From assembly GCA_965153455.1 (NCBI GenBank), contig OZ234496.1, forward strand, positions 8,889,863-8,953,862: a stretch of 64,000 nucleotides of DNA, in the 5' to 3' direction. Position numbers and translations under genes: made by a program. Source of the DNA: Sphagnum compactum. Its lineage: Eukaryota > Bryophyta > Sphagnopsida > Sphagnales. Of this stretch, positions 1-10,936 are shown one piece after another; position 1 is the stretch's first letter, and each line of letters starts with the position of its first letter. The notes beneath the pieces were generated by a model. It saw only the letters and a program-made list of their open reading frames with translations. It was not told where the DNA came from and did not search any database.

Positions 1-226
1 CCGAACGTGGGGCATTATAAATCATCATTTGCCGATGTCGGTCTCCCAAGGTACCCAACGATGTGTTCAAGGAACCCATTCGTGAAGCGGACGAGATCAA
101 CCAACATCTTGTGCCTTTTCATTTCAATTTTTTGTAAGGTCTTCGAATGGGTTCATTTCCCCTCAGGGGTTGGCGGGGGCAAAACGAGGGGTGGAGGCGG
201 GGTGCACTAGGCGGCAGATTCTTGGA
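1..226 (+). other. probable rDNA external transcribed spacer / IGS fragment
   Basis: This stretch directly precedes the 5' end of an 18S rRNA-like sequence and is more GC-rich than what follows, with G-rich tracts near 170-205. Its position and composition fit the 5' external transcribed spacer of a 45S rDNA unit. Spacers are not conserved enough for me to confirm this from sequence alone. Confidence 0.5.
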
Positions 227-895
227 TACCTGGTTGATCCTACCAGTAGTCATATGCTTGTTTCAATGATTAAGCCATGCATGTGTAAATATAAACTCTT
301 TTTACTGTGAAACTATGAATGGTTCATTAAATGAGTTATAGTTTCTTTGATGGTACCTTGCTATTCGGATAATTGTAGTTATTCTAAAGCTAAGATGTGC
401 ATCAACTCCTGATCCCGCAAGGGGAAGGACATATCTATTAGATAAAAGGCCGATGTGAGCTCGCCCGGTATTGCGGTAAATCATGATAATTTTGTTGAAT
501 CGCACGGCCTTAACATTGGCGATGATTCATTAAAAAAATTTCCCTATCAACTTTCGACAGTAGGATAGAGGCTTAAACATGGTGGTGGTAGGTGACAAAG
601 AATTAGGGTTCGATAAGAATTAAGGTTCGATTTTGGAGAGGGAGCTTGAAAAATGGCTACCACATCCAAGGAAGGAAGCAAACACACAAATTATCCAATC
701 CTAACATGGGGAAGTAGTGACAATAAATAACAATACCAGGCTTTTACAAGTCTAGTAATCGGAATGAATACAATCTAAATCCCTTACTGGGATCCATTGG
801 AAGGCAAGTATGGTGCCAACAACCACGATAAGTCTAACTCAAATAGCGTATATTTAAGTTGTTGCAATTAAAAAGCTCATAGTTGAATCTCAAGG
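227..895 (+). pseudogene. decayed 18S rRNA 5' fragment
   Basis: The sequence begins with the canonical plant 18S start (TACCTGGTTGATCCT) and can be followed through conserved blocks: TCATATGCTTG, ATTAAGCCATGCATG, TTAGATAAAAGG, CGCACGGCCTT, CTACCACATCCAAGGAAGG, GACAATAAATAACAATACC, and ATAGCGTATATTTAAGTTG. It stops after about 670 nt, around one third of 18S. Many positions differ from plant 18S, mostly C to T or G to A, including within nearly invariant blocks; for example, CCAGCAGCCGCGG reads CCAACAACCACGA near 812-826. There is also a 17-18 nt local duplication around 606-631. This is therefore a non-functional, methylation-decayed rDNA relic and not an active repeat unit. Confidence 0.93.
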
Positions 896-982
896 TGGGG
901 CTCCAACTACAAGAAGAGATTGTAATCTAGACTTGAGAATCACACAAGTAGTGAATTTAAAATGATTTTTGAACATTTTATT

Positions 983-2060
983 TCAAAGTTGGCTATTGCC
1001 TTCAATTGCAACAATTTTTTTGAAATCATTTTGAAGATTGTAATGAAAATCATGATTTTCAATTTGAATGGTGCTTTTGATGTATTCCTCAAATGAAAGT
1101 CCTTTTTTGAATGTTGTGTTTTCTCTCACATCAAATGTTAGCTCCAACTTCAAATTATGTTCATTTTCTATTGTCATGTTGTGCAACACTACATAAGCCA
1201 TAAGGATGTTAGTTATGACTTCCTAGTCTCATTGTCTACAAGGGTTTGCTACAATCCCAAATCACGTGTAGAATTCCAAAACATTGTTTCACATCCTTGC
1301 GTGTAGTTTTTTGTGTTTTGGCAAAATGTTGTCGTTTTTCACCATGGGGTTCATGGATGGTTTACACAGATATAAACTAATAAGGATAAGTTCCATCGAC
1401 CAACAAATACTAACGAAGATACTTGTTGTCATTGACTTCAAAAACCAAGTTGTATTTGCACCTCACAACAAATTATAAATTACTGGTGATCTATCCAACA
1501 CATTCAAGTCATTGTTGTTGCCCACCAAAAAATGCATGCTAGATCCACAAACTACAGTCAACAACTACTTCCAAAGTAATCAACTTATGATTATTTTTGT
1601 CAGTGAATTACCTTTGCCAAACAACGGGGCAATTCTTCCAACGATAGTGCATAAAGTCTAATTCAGCAAACATGTGAGGAAATCTCTCGAAGCATAAATC
1701 GCCATTTGATTTTCTATATCAATTTGGGATGGTTGTCATAAGTACTTAGCTTCAAAGAACTCTCAAACAACTTTCACAAATAATTTCAAACATTCAATGG
1801 CTATTTTTTTTAGATCCTACAATATTCGTTAGATTTGCCGACAAGCCATAAGCCATCATTTTCAATGTACATTTACATTTTTTATTGTAAAAAAGACCAT
1901 TGACCTTGTGAGCATTTGACTTTTACAAGAATTGAGAATAATGTGCACACATATCTTGCATGATCTTGTAAAATAAAGATTAACTCATCCTATAATGCCT
2001 CCTAAAAAATGATTCATCATAGGTAGGAATTGGTGCAATATAATTTCACCAGATTTATTG
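983..2060 (-). pseudogene. PIF/Harbinger-type DDE transposase relic
   Basis: Read on the minus strand in shifting frames, the region carries successive blocks of the plant HARBI1/ALP1-like nuclease. From upstream to downstream these are DFMHYRWKNCPVVW (about 1660-1615), a block ending LWI-stop-HAFFG, then NNNDLNVLDRSPV (about 1530-1480), EVNDNKYL and YLLVDGTYP (about 1445-1385), TRKDVKQCFGILH (about 1310-1270), and finally EVITNILMAYVVLHNMTIENE (about 1225-1160). Several stops and at least three frameshifts interrupt them, so it is dead. The acidic residue after the HAFFG block (NND) and the GTYP block are recognisable parts of the catalytic core. Terminal inverted repeats were not found. The 983-1201 open stretch is only the C-terminal end. 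Confidence 0.87.
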
Positions 2061-3960
2061 GTGACCTGCTACCCTTTCTCTCTTTACGTTTGGTTTATGC
2101 CTAGGCACTCACCCTCCATGTCTTTGTTGAGGTGCTTCAAGCTCCATCTTAATTAATCTTGCATTGAACCACAAGTCCTCATTTTCATTGTCTACCAATT
2201 ATACTTTCAATTGAATAAATAGTTAGTTTTTTTAGTGCTCCATGGTCAATTCTATCATCAGAGAAAACAAAAAGATATGAACTATTGCAAATGGAGATGA
2301 GAATCAAGCTCTTGCAAAGAGTGATGAGAGAAATGAGAAGTGGAAAAAAAAAAAAAGTGCTAATCATTTGGGAGAGACAACATAAAGAACAAAAAGGACA
2401 AACAATGTGTGAGGTTGTTTGTTGGGCAAGCCAACTAAAAGGCATTGCTAGCCCTTGAAAGTAGCTTGCACAATTCAAGTAGAAAGGAGTAATGTTGTGC
2501 CAACATTGGTTATGCTCTAAGAGGACCATGCAAGACGATAAACTAAATTTATAAAATTAAAATTAGTTTTTAAAAACCAAGGTTTGAAGATAATGATATA
2601 TAATATTTTGAGCCTTTTGGAAGGTCACTCATCCCAATCCTCTTCTGTGAAAGTGAGCTTAATTTTAGAGTTCTTAATGAACCTTGTTAAATTATTTTAA
2701 ATTTAATTTCCAACAATGAAAATGTTTAATTCACTAAATTTTGTTTCTATTGGTACTATTGAAAAGCCCTTTTATACAACAAAGATAATGTGCATCAAAA
2801 CAAGGGGGGGCCCACGATTTGGGAGAGTTACAATATGATGGCATCCAAACAAACAACTATCTTAATACTCTAAATTTATAGTGGGGCAACCTTCAACATA
2901 ACCTTTTTTTCTTTTTCTTTTTGTTGAAATCATTTTTAAAATGTAATTGAATTTTCAATGGAAAAAATCACTCAAAATTCAATCTCTCTCACACCTCAAG
3001 TCTAAAAAATTTCCAAATCACTTTCACTAAATCCTACTCATTGACGGCTTTCCAACTTTTACCAAGAGGGTGCCCAAATTCCCCAATAATTTTAGTTTTG
3101 ATTTAAATAAATGTTCAGTCAAAAATTGTTCAATATTCAATCACTTTTTCACACCATAGGGTTGAAACATGTTGAAACCAACTCAGTGTGCACTCTTTAC
3201 TCATCATGGCTTTCAAACGATACCAAGAGCATGACACGAGACATTGTAAATTTGGAAAATCTCAAAATGACAAACAAAACAAAACAAAACAAACTAGTGT
3301 TCTTCATGGATAGAATTTATAGTGTTCTTTATGAATCACATGTATGATAATAGGGTATCAACATTCAAAAACAATTGAAAATTTTAAACCCATCATCATA
3401 AGTTACCAATTTCGCTATCAAAACAATAACCCTTCACTATAATTTTTCTCTCGTTTATTGGTCTTGCCTACCCAAGGCAAGAAGGATATTGTGTTTAGAT
3501 TCATTATATAGAGTATAGTAGCTTAATGGATTTTGGCCCCCTACTAGGTAATAATAATAAATAATAGGTCTTTTTTTATGATATGAGGATTTTTGAAAGA
3601 TGATATATTTTGGCTTGCTTTTGAAACTTGAGATTAGGATTAATTTTTTTCAAGATTTATATTATATGCATGGTGAAATATTTGCTTCTTTTGCCTTCTT
3701 AAGATGATTTTTTTTAATTGTAAAATGGCAAGGCCATATAGTGTGTGAGTGACACACCAACCCCTTGTTTTTGTAATTATAATAACCACCAGTTATGCAT
3801 AAGGGCATGGTTGTTTCTCATTTACACAAATGAGCTTTGCTGGTTGTTTTTAATGCAAAGATTATTAGTCCCTATGCAACTAACTGCTCATGATCACAAA
3901 TTGTATTATACATAACTCATCATATCATAAAAATTGAAAAAAAAAATTACTTAAGAGGAA
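2061..3960. other. AT-rich intergenic region with no gene seen
   Basis: No coding potential or RNA gene was recognised. It contains homopolymer A and T runs, a dispersed repeat present in two local copies (2985-3075 and 3125-3240) with a relative at 41,420-41,510, and another dispersed repeat at 3581-3706 related to 31,507-31,706. Confidence 0.6.
3581..3706 (+). repeat. dispersed repeat family A, copy 1
   Basis: It shares a long near-identical block with 31,507-31,706, containing ATATGAGGATTTTTGAAA, TTTTGGCTTGC and TTGAAACTTGAGATTAG. A second shared block, GCATGGTGAAA, lies about 70-120 bp further on. The two copies have the same orientation. No coding motif or terminal repeat was seen, so the family type is unknown. 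Confidence 0.75.
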
Positions 3961-3968
3961 GAAGTCAA

Positions 3969-4140
3969 AGAAGAAATGAAATGTTAGTGTGCCCCAAATG
4001 CTTCAAATGTGTAGTATGGTGGGTGGATATGGGTATGTGTGTGTGAGAGAGAGAAAGAGAGAGAGAGAGAAGAAGAAGAAATGAAATGTTAGTGTGCCCC
4101 AAATGCTTCAAATGTGTAGTATGGTGGGTGGATATGGGTA

Positions 4141-4173
<33 letters not shown>

Positions 4174-4178
4174 GTGTG
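3969..4178 (+). repeat. two-copy 105-bp tandem duplication with GT/GA microsatellite
   Basis: The block containing ATGAAATGTTAGTGTGCCCC and GGGTGGATATGGGTATG occurs at 3976 and again at 4081, exactly 105 bp apart, and each copy ends in a (GT)n(GA)n tract. The copies are nearly identical, so the duplication is recent. It runs into (GA)n, then (GT)n up to about 4195, then a 15-G run at 4206-4220. Confidence 0.93.
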
Positions 4179-4375
4179 TGTGTGTGTGTGTGTGTTTTTT
4201 GTTTTGGGGGGGGGGGGGGGATGGGGGGAATTGCAGATTTGAATGCATGAGTGAGAGCATCACCCAGCTGTTGTGTACTCAGTATGTGACCTTGCACATT
4301 AAAATTGGATGAAGAAAAGTCAAAACATATCGGTTTGGCTCAGCAAAATAGTTTTGGTCCAGCATTTTTGTGCAG

Positions 4376-5060
4376 AGAGAGAGAGAGAAAGAGTGAGAGC
4401 AAGAAAAGATCATAATAAATAAGCAAGCAAGCAAGAGAGAAGAAGGAAGGAAGAAAGAAAGAAAGAAAGAAAGGATTCATCTTGATTTAGTAGTGGGTTG
4501 GCTATGTATGGAGCTACTCCTGGAAAGCAGCAGCACACATCAACAACATGCAAGGTGGGTGGGGACCCAGACGACGACGAAGAAGAAGAAGAAGAAGAAG
4601 ACTCATCCCAGCAGCACCAGCAGAGGAGGAGGAGGAGGAGGAGTTTTTGTTGTCGTTGTTGTTGTGGTGGTTGTCGTTGTTGTTGCAGAAGCAGCAGCAG
4701 CAGCAACTACGCTACCAATGTCAGTGAGTGCGTCATCGTACCCCACCACCCAAGGTCATGCCAGATTCTTTCCCATCCACCCATCCACCCATCCACCCAT
4801 TTCCTCTCTCTTTCCCCCTTTCATTTCCCATCACCCACATAAGATAATCGCAAAAACTCACGGAATCTGTCATTTGTGTCCAGGAGAAAGAGGGAAAATT
4901 AGGGGAAAAACAGCCAGGAAATTAGAGCCCACAGAATCAGTTTTTGGTTTGTTTGGAGTGCCACTGGCCAAAGCCCCAATTAGGGTTCCGGGAGATTAGA
5001 GAGGAGGAGGAGGAGAAGGAGGAGAAGGAGGAGAGAGAAGGAAGGGAGGGACCTACCGAT
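4376..5060 (+). promoter_or_regulatory. purine-rich promoter region of the NADP-MDH gene
   Basis: The region upstream of the MDH TATA box is dominated by GA, GAA and GGA tracts (4376-4480, 4579-4605, 4624-4644, 5001-5055) and CCATCCAC repeats near 4776-4800. The long reading frames here are low-complexity artefacts. GA-rich tracts of this kind are known binding sites for plant GAGA-binding (BPC) factors. Functional use is inference. Confidence 0.45.
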
Positions 5061-5116
5061 GAGAGAAAAAATTAGGGTTTTGTGCAGAGAAACAGACACG
5101 AGACAGAAAGTGGAAG

Positions 5117-5124
5117 TATATAAA
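5117..5124 (+). promoter_or_regulatory. TATA box of NADP-MDH gene
   Basis: TATATAAA followed by GG lies about 190 bp upstream of the start codon, after purine-rich promoter DNA. It would place transcription start near 5147-5155 and give a 5' UTR of roughly 150 nt. Confidence 0.65.
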
Positions 5125-5304
5125 GGTACCCATTTGCAAGAGGATCCGTTTTGTACAGACAGACACACAGACAGACACATAGAGGGTTGTGAGAGGATTG
5201 TGAGAGAGAATTGAAGGGGTCTGAACTCGGAGTTGTGTTGTCTCTTTGATTACTTTTGGAAGAGAAAGACACCCATTGGGAGTTTTTGCTCCAAGTCCTG
5301 CAGG

Positions 5305-6747
5305 ATGGCAACCGGGCTCCAAGCTTCAGGAGTTCACGTTTCAGGTTGTGGAGTGCAGTCCCAGAGCACCACCACCACCACCACCACCACTACCACAGTT
5401 GGGCAGGCATCATGTTCAGTTGCAAGAAGTGCATTCTTTGGAAGGGGGAAATGGGTTGCCAGGAGGTTGAGGATTGCGGCCCATAAAGAAGAACTTGTTC
5501 TTGTGCAGAAAAAAAATCAGCAAGCTGGGGTGCAGTGCTCTGTGGCTGCCAGTGCAATTCAAGAGCCTGTTGCAGCGGCAGGAGCACAGCCTGTTGTGGC
5601 TGCTCCATCATCTGGAATGACACCAGAGGAAAGGGAATGCTTTGGAGTGTTTTGTGTGACCTATGACTTGAAGGAAACCGATGATGACCAGAGGTCCAAG
5701 ACATGGAAGAAGATGGTGCGAGTGCTTGTTTCAGGAGCAGCTGGTATGATAGCAAATCATTTGCTTTTCAAGCTTGCTTCTGGAGAAGTGTTTGGCCATG
5801 ACCAGCCGATTGCCCTAAACCTCTTGGGGTCAGAGAAATCAAGAGATGCGCTTGAAGGTGTGGGGATGGAGCTGGAGGATTGTTTGTTTCCTTTGCTTCG
5901 GGAAGTTAACATTGGCATTGACCCCATTGAAGTTTTCCGGGATGTGGACTGGGCTTTGCTCATCGGGGCCAAGCCTCGGGACCCCGGAATGGAGAGGGCA
6001 GACTTGCTTGACCTTAATGGGAAGATCTTTGCTGAGCAGGGGAAGGCACTGAATGCTGTTGCAAGTCCTGATGTGAAGGTGCTTGTAGTTGGGAATCCTT
6101 GCAACACAAATGCACTCATTGCTCTCAAAAATGCACCTCGTATCCCCAGCAAGAATTTCCATGCACTCACCAGGTTGGATGAAAACCGGGCAAAATGTCA
6201 GCTGGCCCTCAAGGCAGGTGTATTCTATGACAACGTCTCTAATGTCACCATCTGGGGCAACCACTCAACAACACAAGTGCCTGATTTTCTGAATGCTAGA
6301 ATTAATGGAAAGCCAGCAACTGATGTGATTACAGACCACAAGTGGTTGGAGGAGGAGTTTACACCACGGGTGCAGACCAGAGGAGGGGCATTGATCCAGA
6401 AGTGGGGCCGATCCTCAGCTGCATCGACTGCTGTGTCAATTGCAGATGCTATCAAGTCTCTTGTCACTCCAACTCCAGAAGGTGACTGGTTCTCATCAGG
6501 AGTATTCACCACGGGAAATCCATATGGGATTGCCGATGAGCTCATTTTTAGTATGCCTTGCAGGTCTAAAGGGGATGGAGACTATGAAATTGTACCAGAC
6601 CTTCAGATTGACAGTTACCTTTACGAGCGAATCAAGAAGAGTGAGAATGAGCTTCTTGCAGAAAGGCAGTGCATGGCACATCTTATTGGAGATGACAATG
6701 GGTACTGTGATTTGCCTGAAGACACAACCCTTCCTGGAGAGCAATAA
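5305..6747 (+). CDS. chloroplast NADP-dependent malate dehydrogenase (intronless)
   Basis: A single uninterrupted 480-aa frame encodes chloroplast NADP-malate dehydrogenase, which reduces oxaloacetate to malate with NADPH (the malate valve). The start is the ATG at 5305; the frame extends upstream to 5233 without another ATG. Residues 1 to about 100 form a Ser/Thr/Ala-rich transit peptide with a ten-Thr run. The N-terminal regulatory pair lies in ECFGVFC (Cys112 and Cys117). The Rossmann loop is [17 protein letters not shown]-type recognition is shown by [13 protein letters not shown]. Catalytic residues lie in [11 protein letters not shown] (Asp292) and [12 protein letters not shown] (His320). 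The C-terminal regulatory pair is Cys456 and Cys468, in the autoinhibitory tail ending LPGEQ. Both pair spacings (5 and 12) match sorghum NADP-MDH, so thioredoxin control should be intact. The substrate-loop motif usually KPRGPGMER reads KPRDPGMER. Lack of introns is unusual for flowering-plant orthologues. Confidence 0.97.
   Translation: MATGLQASGVHVSGCGVQSQSTTTTTTTTTTVGQASCSVARSAFFGRGKWVARRLRIAAHKEELVLVQKKNQQAGVQCSVAASAIQEPVAAAGAQPVVAAPSSGMTPEERECFGVFCVTYDLKETDDDQRSKTWKKMVRVLVSGAAGMIANHLLFKLASGEVFGHDQPIALNLLGSEKSRDALEGVGMELEDCLFPLLREVNIGIDPIEVFRDVDWALLIGAKPRDPGMERADLLDLNGKIFAEQGKALNAVASPDVKVLVVGNPCNTNALIALKNAPRIPSKNFHALTRLDENRAKCQLALKAGVFYDNVSNVTIWGNHSTTQVPDFLNARINGKPATDVITDHKWLEEEFTPRVQTRGGALIQKWGRSSAASTAVSIADAIKSLVTPTPEGDWFSSGVFTTGNPYGIADELIFSMPCRSKGDGDYEIVPDLQIDSYLYERIKKSENELLAERQCMAHLIGDDNGYCDLPEDTTLPGEQ
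5365..5396 (+). repeat. ACC/ACT trinucleotide repeat within the transit peptide
   Basis: A run of ACC and ACT codons encodes ten consecutive threonines inside the predicted plastid transit peptide of NADP-MDH. Such trinucleotide repeats are length-variable. Confidence 0.85.
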
Positions 6748-6748
6748 A
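6743..6748 (+). terminator. possible poly(A) signal AATAAA overlapping the MDH stop codon
   Basis: The stop codon TAA lies inside AATAAA. Because cleavage normally occurs 10-30 nt downstream, use of this hexamer would leave almost no 3' UTR. Later, less canonical signals in 6900-7400 may be used instead. Confidence 0.3.
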
Positions 6749-9700
6749 ACTTGGATGGGTGTAAATCATCTCGCACACACTTGAAAGAAAGATTGCTTCA
6801 ACAAGATGGCAGGTTCCTCTTTACCCCCATCCATCATCATTCTTCAGTTGGAATCACAGCTACTTATCCATGTTGTGAACTTTCCTCACAAATAGGTAGA
6901 TCTTGCTGGATTCTATTTGTTTTTTCAAAGAATCCCAAAAAGATCAGTGTCATCTTCTCCCAAGATTTGTGCTGCAACACCTACTTCATCACTTAGAAAG
7001 TATTGTAGTAAATCAGAAGAAACACAATCATATCATGGCAGCTTGTACCAACTTGCCAGTGCTTTGTCAGTTGAGTGGTAAATTCTTTGGTTGTACAGAT
7101 GAAGATAGCAAATGTTTTAGGGGCTGAGACAGGCAACAGTTTTGATCAGTAGTACTGTATTTGAAAATGCAGCAGGCCAGGAGATGGGGCTTTGTTGTAT
7201 GTCCTGTGTAGTGATCTCGAAAATAGTCTGTACCCAGGAGGAGTAGTGTTCTTGGAATTGTGTTCCTGTTTGCAATTTTTGTGTTGTCAGTCACCCACTT
7301 GAGAAAGGGCTATCTATCTGCAAAGTTGGTGTGGATGTTATCAGCAGGTGGAGGTCCTTGAAAGTGAGCTAAATTTTTTCTTAAAATTCTGGAATGTTGC
7401 TGCATTAGTGTACATTATGTGTTTGGGAAGATGAGGTAACTAGATGCATGATTTTTGCAATTCTTAGTTTGCATCAAACAGTTGGTGTGGAATTTGAGGT
7501 GCAGATAGATGTACAAAAAACATGGGTTTTCCGTGTTAAAAACCTTATTGTAAAACAAGCACACGATTGTGAAAAAAGCTTGGTGTTTTTTCACATTACA
7601 AGAGGCAATATGACACAGAGATTCAAAAACATATGCATGTCACTTTGTCACAAATTTTGCATTTCATAGTTTTTAATTGGAATTGGACTGAGATTTTGGC
7701 AAGATGTGGAGATGAAGAAGTCATCTTGACACTAGCAAAAGAATGTGAAGATTTAGGTCATATGGTCTAGCTTATTATTTCTTCTTCTTCTTCTTCTTTA
7801 TAGAATCAAGGAGGACATGGATATGTATGTATTGGAAAATGGTCAAAGTAAAGCACATTTGTTCTTCCACAATTGAATGCAAGAATGAAGTTTTGTATTC
7901 CCCATTTGTTCCAAATGAAACTCCCCATTTTAATTAATTGGTAAAATAAAAATAAATTTATGATGCTTCAAATTTCATCACTAGTTTCTTACTAGTTTGC
8001 AAAAACATGCATGTAACAAACAATGGGATTAGTCTTTTTAAATATTTAAATGAGGTATTAAAACATTTCTATTTTAGGGTGTCCAGTGTTCGAAAAATAT
8101 ATAACAAGATGGGCCAATTGAAAAGGCCCTTCACAATATTTTGATAATTCAATCTTTGAATCCATCCGTCACTTGATTTTTTGGCTAAAATTTTAGAGCT
8201 AAAAAGGGGCTACACCGACCTTGAAATGATGACATGTCAAACTTCAGTTTTTTAAACTAAAACTCAAATTCAATAAATAAATAAATAAATAAAATATGAA
8301 AATTTAATTGCAAAACATTATTCTATAAGTACAACCTCTTATTATCTTTCAAAAACAAGTTTTATGCATGATTTGATGTTCTTGCTTGCACAATCACTAA
8401 AGGCCTCTCTATATGCATTATTGTTCACCATCAAAATCAAGAATATTTAGCATTCTTCATGCACAAGATTGTGGGAAAGTGTCTTTGTGTAATTAAGGAA
8501 TGACACTCACATAAATTGGATATCTTTGAATGTAATTTTTAATTTTTTTTAAAGCACGGAAACATACAATGGTTTTGGGTGTAAATATCACAATAATTTC
8601 TTTTAAAGAAATATGTTTTAAGGATCTTTACCATTGTCAATTTGCTTGTTTTGTAGACATGTGGCAACATGTAGAATCACCCATGAAAAGTTAGACCAAA
8701 AATATCATGGGAAAGGTCCAATGTTGCTTTGAATGCTAAAAGAATGTGGATACATTTGAAATGAAACTTTATATTTTTGTTTCTATGCTATTTTGGCATA
8801 AATTAATGACCGAGATTTGGGAGTTTTTGCTATTGTTGCAAAAGAGTTTCAAAGGATCATAGGCAAGGGAAACATGTCCATATATTTCATTTGCATTAAA
8901 CATGGTGAACATATTTTCTAGCAAGCCCCCAACTCATCATAAGTTGGATGTTGTCAAACATTTGTTTAAATGCATCGAGTATAGGAGAAAGGTCTACATT
9001 TAAACCTTTCTTAAATTTAACGTGGCAATTGTGAAAAAATCTTGTCTTCTGCAATTGGATTTTGTAACTAGTTTTTGACTTACACAATTAACAAATAGTT
9101 GCATAAACCTATTGTCAAAAAAAACAAGATCTCTTTTAGTGTGTGTTGGCCTCATGACTATCACCTGAAATCTAGGAAGGTACTAAATGTAAACCTTTCT
9201 TCTATACTTGATGCATTTGCCTAGTGAAATCTATAGTGGCACAAATTTGTGAATTAATATGAACTAATTTTTTTAATAATGCTAATGGTAAGACATCACA
9301 TAGACAAAGTTATATGTGTTGAATCATTGAGTCAAAAAGGAGGTAGCAACAATGATTTATTGTAACATTGGAATGTCACTATCATGCAAACAATTCAAGA
9401 ACACATATGATTGTTTAATGTAGATTTACAACAAAAACAAGGTTTGGACACCAACCCTTAAGTTACATTTTGAGGGTCAAATGTGAACTTGTTATTCCAT
9501 TTTCTACCCATGTTATTGGCTACCAAACACTTTTGACCCCAAAAGACAAGCCATACATAAGACAAATTAAGAGTGTCGCCCAAATGGAAAAATTGCTCCA
9601 TTCCTTAAATCTTCTCATTTTCATTCTTGCCTAATTACCATCAAAAAGAAATTGCTCATTTGGAATATGAAAAAATATTCTCAAGTTCGAGATGAAACCT

Positions 9701-10340
9701 ATTAAAAATCCTAATTGATTAAGATTAAAAACATTAAAAATAAGTTAACTTAATACATTAGGTGTACGGACAATTGTTTCATAGTTGCACTCACTACCTA
9801 TTCAACTACATCATGTTGTGTATTTTAGCTAACAAAATTGGTGGTCCATATTTAACTTTGTAGCTTTTATGAAAGGCAACATTTTTGTAACAAAAGATCG
9901 ATTAATTACTAGCAAAATTTCAATTAATGTGAAAACATTTTAATTTATTACCAACCAAAATGCTTGTGTCAGTATTTTTGAAGGAGACCATGAAAACAAT
10001 GACAAGGATTCTTTGTTCAAACACAAACATTGCAAGATCCAATAAACTCCTTCACATTCGTCACAGGTTATTAGGTAAGTATAAAGATAAACCTAGTAAG
10101 TACCTATAAGGCTTAGTAGATTATAATTTACATGTTACTTAGGTACATGAATTTATTAATTTAGGTGCCTCTTACCTACCTAGGTTAAGCTACCTATAAC
10201 TTACTTATTTATGTATTAGTGTAAAAAATTTGAAGTTGATTTAGTATAACATGTTGAAAAAAATTTCATGGAAATTGATTATAATATGTTAGTTCAAAAT
10301 CATGTTAATTACAATATATTGTTCAAGAAAATAATTTCAT
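6748..10340. other. MDH 3' flank and AT-rich intergenic DNA with no gene seen
   Basis: The first 500-600 nt have the composition of a 3' UTR and flank. From about 7400 the DNA becomes AT-rich, with a short CTT run near 7780 and an AAATAAAT run near 8275-8290. From 10,075 to 10,205 there is an island of TACCTA/TAGGTA motifs. No protein or RNA gene was recognised; short frames here have no recognisable motifs. Confidence 0.6.
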
Positions 10341-10415
10341 GGGGTGGTGGTGCAATGGTTAAGGACTTCATTCCTCAATGTGGAGGTGAGGAGGTTCAAG
10401 TCCCCACATTTGCAC
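10341..10415 (+). mobile_element. tRNA-derived SINE head
   Basis: The RNA polymerase III internal promoter is visible. An A box TGGTGCAATGG lies at 10,348-10,358, and a near-perfect B box GGTTCAAGTCC at 10,393-10,403, spaced as in tRNA genes. The rest does not fold into a clean cloverleaf, has no clear anticodon arm, and lacks matching acceptor strands. That points to a tRNA-related SINE head and not a tRNA gene. The element's 3' boundary is not evident; it probably runs into AT-rich DNA before 10,470. Confidence 0.65.
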
Positions 10416-10936
10416 CTAGATTACCTTGGCTACTTAGATGACTTAATTAAGTAGCCTAAGTTGCAAAACATATTATACCACCTAACCTAGGCTACTTGGC
10501 TTAGCTTAGGGGGCTTGGCCTAACCTAAATGGCTTGGTCTAGCTTAGGTCTAAGACATAGGGTTGGTAAATGAATAAATTAAAAAAAAATTGGCATTAAT
10601 TATTAGGTTTATTAATTAAGTAGGTAGGTAGGATATGTAATTAATTAATATTTTCATATTCATTTTAAATATAAAATTTAAATAATATATATTTTTGGTT
10701 CTTGCCTAGATTATAATATTGTCACGATGGTTCCAAAAAAAATCAATAAAAAAAGTCAACAAAAAAGACCTAGTCAAAACGATTGGGTCCAAAACGATTT
10801 GTTTAAAATGGCATTTTGGTCAAATTGGCCATGGCAAATTTACCAAAATTCCCAATAAAAAAAACCATGATTCTTGTAGTGGTTGGAATCATTGGAGTCA
10901 ATGGCACAACACATGCACTTGGAACATCAAAAAGGT
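10416..10936. other. TAGGT-motif-rich intergenic DNA with no gene seen
   Basis: Repeated CTAGG/CTTAGG/TAGGTAGG motifs occupy 10,435-10,640, followed by AT-rich DNA. No gene was recognised. Confidence 0.5.

Noticed and set aside
4493-4999. Long overlapping frames of poly-Lys, poly-Val and poly-Glu character
   Set aside because: They are translations of GAA, GTT and GGA simple repeats in the MDH promoter region.
5233-5304. N-terminal extension of the NADP-MDH frame
   Set aside because: The extension begins at a non-ATG codon. ATG 5305 gives a normal transit-peptide start.
10341-10415. Functional tRNA gene
   Set aside because: Only the A and B boxes match. Acceptor and anticodon stems cannot be paired, so a SINE head is preferred.
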